This document shows, in pieces, positions 1 to 7,536 of a DNA stretch of 8,214 nt (position 1 is its first letter; every line of letters starts with the position of its first letter). The stretch is taken from positions 1 through 8,214 of the forward strand of contig SLLW01000183.1 of the NCBI GenBank assembly GCA_007133875.1, given 5' to 3'. Below the pieces are notes generated by a model. The model was not told the DNA's origin, did not search any database, and was given only the letters and a program-made list of their open reading frames with translations. The DNA is from Balneolales bacterium (lineage in GTDB: Bacteria; Bacteroidota; Rhodothermia; Balneolales; Natronogracilivirgulaceae). The translations under genes and the position numbers were made by a program.

Positions 1-321
1 CCCGAAATTTTTCCGGATGAGCCCCCTTCGCTACTGCATGGTGATTTATGGGGGGGCAACTATCTGTGTGACCGGCAAAACCGCCCCGTTTTGATTGACC
101 CTGCCGTCTTCTATGGCCACCGGGAAGCCGAACTATCATTCACCCGGATGTTTGGAGGATTTGGAGCCGGTTTTTACCAGGGATATGAAGAGATCTGGCC
201 ACTCGAACCGGGGTTCTCGAATCGAAAAGATCTCTTCAACCTCTATCCGCTGCTCGTTCATGTCAATTTGTTCGGTGGCGGATATGTCTCTCAGGCGGAA
301 TCCATTATCAGACAATTCTGA
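1..321 (+). CDS. Fructosamine kinase family protein, C-terminal part (5' end outside window)
   Basis: The first base of the window is in frame, and 106 residues can be read before the TGA stop at 319-321. Family members are usually about 280-300 residues, so roughly the first two thirds lie upstream. Residues 13-20 read HGDLWGGN, the catalytic-loop motif of the fructosamine/ketosamine kinase family (an aminoglycoside-phosphotransferase-like fold), with D15 as the catalytic base and N20 as a metal ligand. The LIDPA motif that follows supplies D33, the equivalent of the kinase DFG aspartate. The tail with an F-x-x-G-Y-pattern helix is also typical. Known members phosphorylate sugar adducts (fructosamine or ribulosamine) on protein amines in the cytoplasm so that the adduct falls off, a protein deglycation step. 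No terminator-like hairpin with a T-run follows the stop. The next likely start is 126 bp downstream, so cotranscription is possible but not shown. Confidence 0.9.
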   Translation, partial: PEIFPDEPPSLLHGDLWGGNYLCDRQNRPVLIDPAVFYGHREAELSFTRMFGGFGAGFYQGYEEIWPLEPGFSNRKDLFNLYPLLVHVNLFGGGYVSQAESIIRQF

Positions 322-447
322 CAAGGTTCCTCTGTACCATAGTTGCAATCGATTCGTTACTTTAGGATGAAATCCCTCAAATCTTCGTATTTTGACGCGA
401 TTATCAGGATACCCCTGAAACACGTCATTCCATCATTTCTTTTACTG

Positions 448-2202
448 ATGTACTTCAATAAACAAATTTTCCCCGTCACGGCAATTGTCTGTTTCCTGCT
501 CGTTTTCGGGATATCAGCCTGTTCCACAAGTGAACAGGCCGCCGACGATACAGGCAACGGGAAAAACGGAGACCGGATCATTTCCGATGATGAGATCGTC
601 GAGGCACGGTCTCATTTCATACGGGGCATCACCGCCATGCACCTGGACGATCATGCTGCCGCCGAGGCGCATCTTACCCGGGCCCATGCAACACTTCGGG
701 ATCAGGCCGGTGTGAATTTTTCTCTTGCCGAGCTCTACTACAAGATGGATGATCCCGTCAACAGCACGTATTACAGTCGCCAGGCGGTCTCCATTGAGCC
801 GGAAAACAAGTGGTACCGGCTTCAGCTAGCTGATGGATACCATGCAAAAGGCAATTATGAAGAAGTTATCAACCAGCTGGACTCTGCCCTTGTCTATGCT
901 CCGTCAGACACCGAAATCCTCTACACAAAAGCACAATTGCAGGCAAATCAAGGGGAGTACGAAGCATCCAACGAAACGTACGTCCGGATAATGGAGATCA
1001 ACGGGCCTGACCGGTCCATCCACTACCAGCGCATCAGCAATTTCACCCGTTTGGACGATACCGATGCGATCATTGCCGAGTTAAAAAAAGTCCTTGAGCT
1101 GGATCAGGGCAGTATCAATACGCTGCTGATGCTCAGTCAGCTTTATCTGGATGAAGATGAACCCGAAAAAGCGCGTGACGCTTTGGAAAAAGCACTGGAG
1201 CGCAATCCCAGACATCCCGAAGCCCTGGTAAACCTGGCCGACATCCATATAAAAAACGAAGAGTGGGAATCGGCCGGAGAACTTCTCAACGGGCTGGTTC
1301 GTGACGACGATATATCATCCGGCAACAAGTTCGAAATTGTCCAGTACATCATGAGTCGTTTCAGCAATGAACCGGAGAATGAGCCACTTTTCCGGACTAC
1401 TGAGTCGCTGATCGAAACGCTGCTTCACGTCGAAGCCGACCATGGAATGTCACATGCCATGGCGGCCGATTTCTACCTGTCATCCGGCCACGAAGAGAAA
1501 GCGCTGGTCCATCTTCAAAAGACTACCGAACTGATGCCGGAAAATGAATCCGCCTGGCGGCAACTTGTACAAACCTATTACATTGCCGGCCGGTACGAGG
1601 AAGCGATTGAAACCGGGAAAAATGCCGATGAACATGTTCCGGACGATGCATTCATCCACTTTTTTGTGGGGGGATCCTATTTTCTCCAGGAACAATACGA
1701 GGAAGCCGCAGCATGGCTGCATTCGGCATCGGAATTACCATCCCGCCCCCCGTTCCGATCCGCCATTCTCGGAACCCTTGGCGACACATACGCTTCTCTG
1801 GATCAGTGGGACCGGGCCGATGAAGCATATGAACAATCCATCGCAGCTGATCCCGACAATGACGTCGCGCTGAATAATTATGCCTATTACCTCTCGGAAC
1901 GGAATGAACGACTTGAAGAGGCCAGGGAGATGGCCTCCCGCGCACTCGAACTGAACCCTGAAAACTCCGCCTTCCTGGATACCATGGGTTGGGTTTATTT
2001 CAAACTGGGTGATTTGGATAACGCGTACAAGTATATCCGCGAATCGATCGAAACCGGAGACGCCAGCGCAGAAGTTTTGGAGCATATGGGGGATGTTTAC
2101 GATAAAAAAGGTGAACCGGACCGTGCGCATTACTGGTGGCAGAAAGCACTTGAAGAAGACGACTCCCGCGAACACCTCAAAGAACGGCTCCATATTAACT
2201 GA
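448..2202 (+). CDS. TPR-repeat lipoprotein
   Basis: From the ATG at 448 the protein is 584 residues. Residues 1-25 form a lipoprotein signal peptide: a short polar start, a hydrophobic core, and the lipobox ISAC with C25 as the lipidated residue. An acidic, low-complexity linker follows. From about residue 53 to 573 the protein is nearly all tetratricopeptide repeats of 34 residues, roughly 13-14 units. The repeat register is weak at about 290-332, so there may be two superhelical blocks. The last three units (about 471-573), with NNYAYYLSERN, DTMGWVYFKLGD and EHMGDVYDKKGE, resemble the C-terminal end of large bacterial outer-membrane TPR proteins. TPRs bind other proteins, so a scaffold role in the envelope is likely, but the partner is unknown. 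The frame stays open upstream to 343 (TTG) and contains an ATG at 367. Those starts would put 27 or 35 residues ahead of the signal peptide, so 448 is preferred. The DUF4292 gene begins 5 bp after the stop, which indicates one operon. Confidence 0.88.
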   Translation: MYFNKQIFPVTAIVCFLLVFGISACSTSEQAADDTGNGKNGDRIISDDEIVEARSHFIRGITAMHLDDHAAAEAHLTRAHATLRDQAGVNFSLAELYYKMDDPVNSTYYSRQAVSIEPENKWYRLQLADGYHAKGNYEEVINQLDSALVYAPSDTEILYTKAQLQANQGEYEASNETYVRIMEINGPDRSIHYQRISNFTRLDDTDAIIAELKKVLELDQGSINTLLMLSQLYLDEDEPEKARDALEKALERNPRHPEALVNLADIHIKNEEWESAGELLNGLVRDDDISSGNKFEIVQYIMSRFSNEPENEPLFRTTESLIETLLHVEADHGMSHAMAADFYLSSGHEEKALVHLQKTTELMPENESAWRQLVQTYYIAGRYEEAIETGKNADEHVPDDAFIHFFVGGSYFLQEQYEEAAAWLHSASELPSRPPFRSAILGTLGDTYASLDQWDRADEAYEQSIAADPDNDVALNNYAYYLSERNERLEEAREMASRALELNPENSAFLDTMGWVYFKLGDLDNAYKYIRESIETGDASAEVLEHMGDVYDKKGEPDRAHYWWQKALEEDDSREHLKERLHIN

Positions 2203-2207
2203 CCTCT

Positions 2208-2987
2208 ATGAACCCCAGGATTAAACGCTGCTGCAGGCGCCCCCTTTTGATTCTTTTCGTGATGATGGGGTTTGCAGTTTCCTGCGCACCACGCGAGGTA
2301 CTGCGGCTGGAGACCGGAGAATTTGAACCTTCCGACATCGAAATCGAAACGTTTTTCCGGGATTACACCGAAACAAACAGCACTCTTCAGACACTGAGCG
2401 GGCGGGCCAGTGTCCAGGTCAGCGAGCCCGGTCATAGCGAACGTCTAACCGTGACATTCCGCTCCAGCCGGGATTACAGCCTGCTCAAACTGAGGAATAA
2501 CCTGGGGGTGGAAGGGGGCAGAATATTCAGCGATCCCGACTCCGTTGTCGTTTACAACCGATTGGAAGATGAAGCGCACAAAATGTCCCATGCCGATGCG
2601 GCCTGGTACTACCTCAACGGTGTAGCCGCGATCAACCTGATCCGGATCCTCCATCCCATCACCGATGCCGGTCACATCACTGATATTTATGAAAATGAAG
2701 AATATTTCCTTGTGGAAACCGTCCGCGGGGAACGCCATTTTATCGACCGGGAACACTTGCGTTTGAGGCGAACGGAACGGCACGCGCAACACCCGGAGGC
2801 GTACAGCACCTTTCAATTTGAAAACTACGCCGAAATCGACGGATACCAGATGCCAAGACGTATACAGATCTTGAGTCAAGACGAAAAATCCAATATTTTT
2901 TTCGTGCTGAGAGCACTGGAAATCAATCCCTCCTCCCTGGATTTTGACCCCGAAATACCGGAGCATATTGAGATCAACCGGATATGA
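2208..2987 (+). CDS. DUF4292 family lipoprotein (LolB-like)
   Basis: This is a 259-residue protein. It starts with a basic N-terminus, a hydrophobic stretch at about 12-24 and a lipobox-like FAVSC with C26 as the probable lipidation site. The match to the strict lipobox is loose, but the -SC ending is common in Bacteroidota lipoproteins. The rest is a beta-rich domain: a segment with LSGRASVQV (about 63-71), alternating strands with charged residues, a central helix around 128-150 (AAWYYLNGVAAINLIRIL) and further strands to the end. The order, length and genomic position fit the DUF4292 family. I place it in the LolA/LolB-type fold, which carries or inserts lipoproteins at the outer membrane; this is a fold-level inference, not a demonstrated function. 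The gene sits 5 bp after the TPR lipoprotein gene. Its stop codon shares the ATGA sequence (2984-2987) with the start of the next gene, which suggests translational coupling. Confidence 0.82.
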   Translation: MNPRIKRCCRRPLLILFVMMGFAVSCAPREVLRLETGEFEPSDIEIETFFRDYTETNSTLQTLSGRASVQVSEPGHSERLTVTFRSSRDYSLLKLRNNLGVEGGRIFSDPDSVVVYNRLEDEAHKMSHADAAWYYLNGVAAINLIRILHPITDAGHITDIYENEEYFLVETVRGERHFIDREHLRLRRTERHAQHPEAYSTFQFENYAEIDGYQMPRRIQILSQDEKSNIFFVLRALEINPSSLDFDPEIPEHIEINRI

Positions 2988-4333
2988 AGTGGTTCCCGTT
3001 TGTGATATTACCCCTTATCGTAACACTCTTTGCCGGTGCGTACTCGGAGTCTGTGGCACAAAACTACCAGAATATCCGCGAAGAGTTAAAAAAACAGCAG
3101 GAGAATGCCCGTTCGGATATTGAGTCCATGCGCCGGCAGATCATTACCTTTCAGGATCAGATTTCTGATGCCGAAGATGAGTACACCCGCAATTATGAGC
3201 AGTATCAAAACCTGCAACGCGAAATATCCCTGCGTAATGCGGTTATCGAATCCATGGAAGAGGAGCGGGCTTCTATTCTTGAAGAGCTTCGCCTCACCCA
3301 GGAGCAAATAACTGACCTGACCAAAGACCTTGAGACCATCATAGAAAATTATAAATCCAGCCTGACCTATCTCTACAAACATGGCCGGATGCCGGATGAG
3401 GTTATGCTGCTAACTTCAACCTCCCTGAACCAGATGCTGGTCCGTTCCTACTATCTGCAGCGTTTTGAGGAGCATCGCCAGAAACAGGCGAAGCAAATAA
3501 CCGAAATGCAGGAGGAACTCACGTTGCGTGAGGATGAACTGGAGGATGCCCGAAACCGGAACCGGCAAAATATTGCCGAGAGCGAAGCGGAACGGGAGAC
3601 ACTCGAACAGCGCAAACAGGAGCAGGAAAATCAGGTTGCCCGGCTTCGTCGTGACCGTGAGCGCCTTGAACAGCGCCTGAGTGCCACCCGAAACGAGATC
3701 GAAACCATGGAGAGTACCCTGACCGAACTCATTGAAGAAGAGAATCGGGTCAGCCAGGCTGAAGAAGAACGCCTTGAACGGCTGGAACAGGAGCGGCGGC
3801 GACGTTTGGCCAATGCCGCGAATATCCGGAGCCGGCGTGAGCGAGAGGCTCAGGTAGAGCGATATTCCCAGCCGATCGCCTCAGCAGAAAGGCCCACCGA
3901 CGAACAGCTCCGGCAAATTGAATCTTCCTTTGAGTCACAAAAAGGCAATCTCCCCTGGCCGGTCAACTCCGGAACCGTAGCAGCACAATTTGGCAACCGC
4001 GTAAATCCGGTTTACGGTACCCGAATCGACAATCCGGGAATCGAGATTGTCACGGATCCAAGAAGTGAAGTTACTTCGGTTCACGAAGGATATGTATTTG
4101 CAGTCCAGACCATTCCCGGTTTCGGCAACTGCGTTTTCGTTAAACACGGCCGCTACATCACGGTATATGGAAATATGAGCGATATCCATGTCGAGCGAAA
4201 CACTTTTGTGGAAGAAGGGATGGTCATCGGAACTTCCGGTGATGAAAATTCGCTTAAAGGATCGTCTCTGTTTTTTATGATACGTGATCAGAGCACCAAT
4301 CTCGACCCGGAAGCCTGGATTACCAACAAGTAA
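2984..4333 (+). CDS. EnvC-like murein hydrolase activator: coiled coil plus degenerate LytM/M23 domain
   Basis: The protein is 449 residues, with a Sec signal peptide at 1-26 (cleavage probably after SVAQ). A long charged coiled coil runs from about 28 to 290, interrupted at about 124-162 by an EnvC-type helical segment containing YLYKHGRMPDEVMLL and a YYLQR motif. The C-terminal 325-446 is a LytM/M23 fold (FGNRVNPVYGTRI, then a GFGNCVFVKHG strand pair and a final DPEAWI). None of the expected zinc ligands remain. The first His and Asp positions are N350 and E354, the middle His position is N397, and the HxH pair is S428 and F430. E. coli EnvC is degenerate in the same way and activates the amidases AmiA/AmiB instead of cutting peptidoglycan, so an activator role in septal or wall remodelling is the best reading. 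'M23 peptidase' would be misleading. The start at 2984 is fixed by the signal peptide and the ATGA overlap with the DUF4292 gene. Confidence 0.9.
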   Translation: MKWFPFVILPLIVTLFAGAYSESVAQNYQNIREELKKQQENARSDIESMRRQIITFQDQISDAEDEYTRNYEQYQNLQREISLRNAVIESMEEERASILEELRLTQEQITDLTKDLETIIENYKSSLTYLYKHGRMPDEVMLLTSTSLNQMLVRSYYLQRFEEHRQKQAKQITEMQEELTLREDELEDARNRNRQNIAESEAERETLEQRKQEQENQVARLRRDRERLEQRLSATRNEIETMESTLTELIEEENRVSQAEEERLERLEQERRRRLANAANIRSRREREAQVERYSQPIASAERPTDEQLRQIESSFESQKGNLPWPVNSGTVAAQFGNRVNPVYGTRIDNPGIEIVTDPRSEVTSVHEGYVFAVQTIPGFGNCVFVKHGRYITVYGNMSDIHVERNTFVEEGMVIGTSGDENSLKGSSLFFMIRDQSTNLDPEAWITNK

Positions 4334-4383
4334 CCATACATCCACACCACAATCTCACGTATTTATCTATTACCTGGTACCCT

Positions 4384-4827
4384 ATGTCAACTGCCAATCA
4401 ACAGGCTGCACGCGCATTTGCCTTCACCGGAGCAACACTGCTTCTCGGGGTCGTTATCTTTTTTTTCACGCAGGGCCTTATTCCATTTGTTGAACTGCCC
4501 GATATCGCCGGTTCGGTGTTTGCTCTCGGATTCTTTCTGATCTACATGAATCTCAGCTTTGCCCTTGGGCGGCGATTCTGCAGCCGCAGTTTTGAACTTG
4601 AGCACTTCCCCTATATCATCGGAATAATTCTGATCCTTCCAATGCTTATTTTATCTGTTTTGACAGATCGTTTTTCCGGTTGGTCTCCGTACTTTTTCTT
4701 TTCCTTCATCATTATTGTAGCTGTCATAAGTGGCGCCTATCTCGGAATCAACAGCGGCCGCCGCAAGCGGGATCGTCTGATCAGGGAAGCGCTCGAAACC
4801 GGCGAAACCGGTGAAAAAGAGGTGTGA
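4384..4827 (+). CDS. Small four-helix membrane protein, function unknown
   Basis: I do not recognise this 147-residue protein. Four hydrophobic segments are visible: about 12-34 (ending FFFTQGLIPF), 41-62, 75-94 (a run of I, L and P) and 102-122. The first two are linked by a short acidic turn (VELPDI). A basic patch RRFCSRSF follows the second. The C-terminal tail, about 124-147, is strongly charged (SGRRKRDRLIRE) and ends in ETGETGEKEV, encoded by a 9-bp near-perfect tandem repeat (4795-4803 and 4804-4812). The positive residues after helices 2 and 4 suggest both termini face the cytoplasm. There is no catalytic motif, no metal-binding pattern and no signal peptide. The ATG at 4384 is 50 bp after the EnvC-like stop, so the gene may be the last member of that transcript, but the gap is much larger than those within the unit. 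Its stop is 8 bp from the stop of the opposing carboxypeptidase gene. It is likely real, because the hydrophobic pattern is organised and the frame is open throughout. Confidence 0.72.
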   Translation: MSTANQQAARAFAFTGATLLLGVVIFFFTQGLIPFVELPDIAGSVFALGFFLIYMNLSFALGRRFCSRSFELEHFPYIIGIILILPMLILSVLTDRFSGWSPYFFFSFIIIVAVISGAYLGINSGRRKRDRLIREALETGETGEKEV

Positions 4828-4835
4828 TTTTTGTG

Positions 4836-7403
4836 TTACCGGACAATCGATACCTGAAATAACGCATTCGAAAAGAGTAGTTCGCCGTTTCTCCAGAACC
4901 CCCTGAAAAGGGGATTGTCCGCAAAAAGCACAAGTTGCCCACCACCGTGCTGCATGGTCCCTATGGCCATGGCCCCTTCCTGGAGTTTCCGGGCATCATC
5001 CCCGGCCCATCCGGCCAAAACCGGATCATCTCCGTAATACGTTCCGACATTCCATCCCGCTGACAACAGCTCCGGGACTTCCGCTCCGCGTTTAAGAGCC
5101 GCATAGGTTGTCCCCAATCCGTATGCCAGCGGATGACTGTCATCCAACGCAACCTGAAAAACGGCACCACTGATTTGCCGGGAGAGGGTTACACGACGAC
5201 GATCCGCAAACCGCGTTTGTTGGTCAGTGGGATCATCATTTTCAAAATCGCGGATGGCGATGTCGAATTCTTCTCTTTCCGCAAGTGCGCGAACAGCTTC
5301 CGGAAAAGCGATGAGCCGGCCACCATCCGAAACCCAGTTCATCACGTTGTCCCAGTCGAATCCGTTGCTATCCAGATAGCGGCCATTGGGCAAAATCATC
5401 ACATCGTAGGCATCCAGGGGAAACGATGTCAGTTTGTCCGGATGAAACATCGCCAGCGGATAGTCCAGCCGGTAATCGAAATAATGCCATATCTCACCAA
5501 GATTGTAGGGATTGACCTGCTCCCCGGCCGGAATGGCAACCCGCGGCTTTTCAAGCAGATGCAGCCTCGGTGATCCGAGATCAGGACCGCTGTCGGACCG
5601 GCCTGTCGAAAGCAGCGTAACCCGGCGATCGTGGCCGGCCGCCGATAAGTCAATCAGGTTTCGCAGCCTGCCAGCTTCCATATGGCTGTTTTCGCCGGTG
5701 GTGATCACCATGGATCCCGGCCCGAATGTTCGGCCATCCATTGTGAACGGCTTCCCGGTGATCCGAACCCGGATTCCGGACTGCAACAGATCGCTCAAAA
5801 ACGAAGCGTCACGGACATCGCCCCACGGAATGGTGTATGCGTAGATCTCATCAACCGGAAGGGTGTCCGGCCCGGTTAACGGCTCATAACGTGTAGTCGT
5901 GCGTACCGGATCGCCGGTTATTCGAACGCGCCCGTCCACCGACCAGGCATCGAGGCCGTAAGCGTAGGGCAGCGCCCAGGCAGTGACATCGTACGTATTG
6001 GAATCCGCAAGTTCGGGATCGGGTTCGAACAAAATCCGGGTAAGTGCCGATTTGGGTTGCGCCAGAGGTATCACCACATCCCGGCCATCGGTGCGGCGCG
6101 ACTGCTCCTCCCCGGTTAAATAGTTTTTGCCGGACATGCGCCGCCCCTCCTCGGCCTGATGATACCGTATTTCCTGACGATCCAGAAAATCAAGCAGTGC
6201 CTGCAAGCGATCCGGGTGGTTGTGCCCGCCAATCACAAAGTGGGTGTAGGCACCTTCCGGATCTGACTCAGACCGGCGAAAATACTCGCGGAACTCATCA
6301 CGGAGCCGGCTGCTGTGTTCAGCGGCAACCTCGACTGTTGACAAACCCACAATATGATGATTCATCAACCGGTCGGCCAGCGTGAGCGTGTCGCCGTTGT
6401 CGCGAATCATCGCGGTGCCGGCACGGCCGTGTCCCATCTGCTCATACGTCATGCCAATGGCTCCGTTGAATGTCGGCCAGGTGTCACCGTAGCCGGGATA
6501 AAACAGATCAAATATTTCCCGGGTAAAATACCGCTCGTTCCGCTCATCAAAATAGGCGGCGTGGTTCTCTCCGATTTTATACTGAAATTCCCGCTGCCAC
6601 GGTGTGATAGCTGCGTGATACGGCTCGGCGGATGGCGGGAAAAAGTAGTCATTAGTAAACATTTCGTGGAAATCGGCATGGACCTGCGGCATCCACATAT
6701 TATAAAAAGCGATACGCTGCCGGCTTTCAACCTGGGTCTGCCACGCCCAGTCCCGGTTCAGGTCAAAATAGTAATGATTGCTGCGACCGCCCGGCCAGGG
6801 TTCATCGTGCTCGCGCACTTCCATCCGTGGATCGGGGCGCCTGCCCACCGTCTGCTCGAACCATGACACATAACGCTCACGACCGTCCGGATTCAACACC
6901 GGATCAATTACGACAAGCGTGTTCTCCAGCCATTCCGCAACCTCATCCGGCGAGTTGCCGGCAGCGGTTTGCTCTCCGGAGACCAGTTCGTATAGCGTGA
7001 GCATGGCCGCTTCGGGACTCGACGACTCATTTCCGTGAAGCCCGTAACTCAACCAGACAATAGCGGCTGACGGTCCGCTGATTTCTCCCGGATCAAGGCC
7101 GGTCATTCTCCGGTTATTTATGCGAATGGTGTCCCGCGCCCGGATATTCTCCTCCGAACTAACGAAAGCCGCAAAAAGCGGGCGGTGCTGATACGTTTCG
7201 CCGTATCGGTCCAGTGTGACCATCGGACTGTTTTCGGCGACATGTTCAAAATAGGCCAGAATTTCGTGATGACGGGTGAACCGGTCCCCCGGATCGTATC
7301 CGAGAAATGCTGCCGGTGACTTCACTCCGGCCAGGCTGCCTGAGGCGATGATGAGGGGCAAAAAAAGTAACAGCAGCAGCGGCCGGATTCTGATGTGATT
7401 CAT
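4836..7403 (-). CDS. Exported M14 family zinc carboxypeptidase with C-terminal amidotransferase-like domain
   Basis: The protein has 855 residues, starting with a Sec signal peptide (1 to about 25: basic MNHIRIR, then a leucine-rich core). There is no lipobox. The M14 domain spans about 40-350. Zinc ligands H123 and E126 lie in LHGNESSSPEA, and the third is most likely H246 in ADFHEM. NPDG (171-174) and DLNRDW (214-219, with the N-R pair equivalent to Asn144-Arg145 of carboxypeptidase A) are present. The catalytic Glu is probably E321 in MTYEQMG. All key residues are therefore kept, and an active metallopeptidase is expected. Residues about 390-600 form a middle region with an ALPYAYGLDAW motif seen in long M14 proteins of this type. 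About 617-850 looks like a class I glutamine amidotransferase-like fold (AYDVMILPNG, VSDGGRLIAFPEA), with no obvious catalytic Cys. No C-terminal type IX sorting domain is evident. The substrate is unknown; scavenging of external peptides is plausible. The gene lies 133 bp after the ABC gene and is transcribed separately or as a loose operon. Confidence 0.92.
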   Translation of the reverse strand: MNHIRIRPLLLLLFLPLIIASGSLAGVKSPAAFLGYDPGDRFTRHHEILAYFEHVAENSPMVTLDRYGETYQHRPLFAAFVSSEENIRARDTIRINNRRMTGLDPGEISGPSAAIVWLSYGLHGNESSSPEAAMLTLYELVSGEQTAAGNSPDEVAEWLENTLVVIDPVLNPDGRERYVSWFEQTVGRRPDPRMEVREHDEPWPGGRSNHYYFDLNRDWAWQTQVESRQRIAFYNMWMPQVHADFHEMFTNDYFFPPSAEPYHAAITPWQREFQYKIGENHAAYFDERNERYFTREIFDLFYPGYGDTWPTFNGAIGMTYEQMGHGRAGTAMIRDNGDTLTLADRLMNHHIVGLSTVEVAAEHSSRLRDEFREYFRRSESDPEGAYTHFVIGGHNHPDRLQALLDFLDRQEIRYHQAEEGRRMSGKNYLTGEEQSRRTDGRDVVIPLAQPKSALTRILFEPDPELADSNTYDVTAWALPYAYGLDAWSVDGRVRITGDPVRTTTRYEPLTGPDTLPVDEIYAYTIPWGDVRDASFLSDLLQSGIRVRITGKPFTMDGRTFGPGSMVITTGENSHMEAGRLRNLIDLSAAGHDRRVTLLSTGRSDSGPDLGSPRLHLLEKPRVAIPAGEQVNPYNLGEIWHYFDYRLDYPLAMFHPDKLTSFPLDAYDVMILPNGRYLDSNGFDWDNVMNWVSDGGRLIAFPEAVRALAEREEFDIAIRDFENDDPTDQQTRFADRRRVTLSRQISGAVFQVALDDSHPLAYGLGTTYAALKRGAEVPELLSAGWNVGTYYGDDPVLAGWAGDDARKLQEGAMAIGTMQHGGGQLVLFADNPLFRGFWRNGELLFSNALFQVSIVR

Positions 7404-7536
7404 GGACAGGACAGTGACAGGTTAAAAGGGTTTCAAATTCAATAGCGTATCATTTGCTCCTGAATTTCGAAAAAACCCCGGTCACAACAAAACGCACTTC
7501 GCCTTGACAGGTTCCCGATACCGCATCAAACAGATA

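Noticed and set aside
322..447. Possible promoter for the TPR operon (TATTTTG near 389)
   Set aside because: It is one base short of the Bacteroidota TAnnTTTG element and has no matching upstream TTG box at the right distance; not strong enough to annotate.
1735..2193. 152-codon minus-strand frame within the TPR gene
   Set aside because: It is opposite conserved TPR repeats and the translation looks like out-of-frame sequence.
2445..2966. 173-codon open frame on the minus strand across the DUF4292 gene
   Set aside because: It is antisense to a clear coding gene, its translation has no recognisable domain or signal peptide, and mirrored open frames are common at this base composition.
3105..3860. 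Tandem protein repeat in the E/R/Q-rich segment of the EnvC-like protein
   Set aside because: The periodicity is heptad-like coiled coil, not a true sequence repeat.
6354..6866. 170-codon plus-strand frame inside the M14 gene
   Set aside because: It lies opposite the catalytic region of a well-supported gene and shows no family features; a shadow frame.
7424..7536. Terminator after the ABC gene (GGGG followed by a T6 run on the minus strand)
   Set aside because: The T-run is there, but I could not find an upstream arm to form a stable stem with the G-rich segment.
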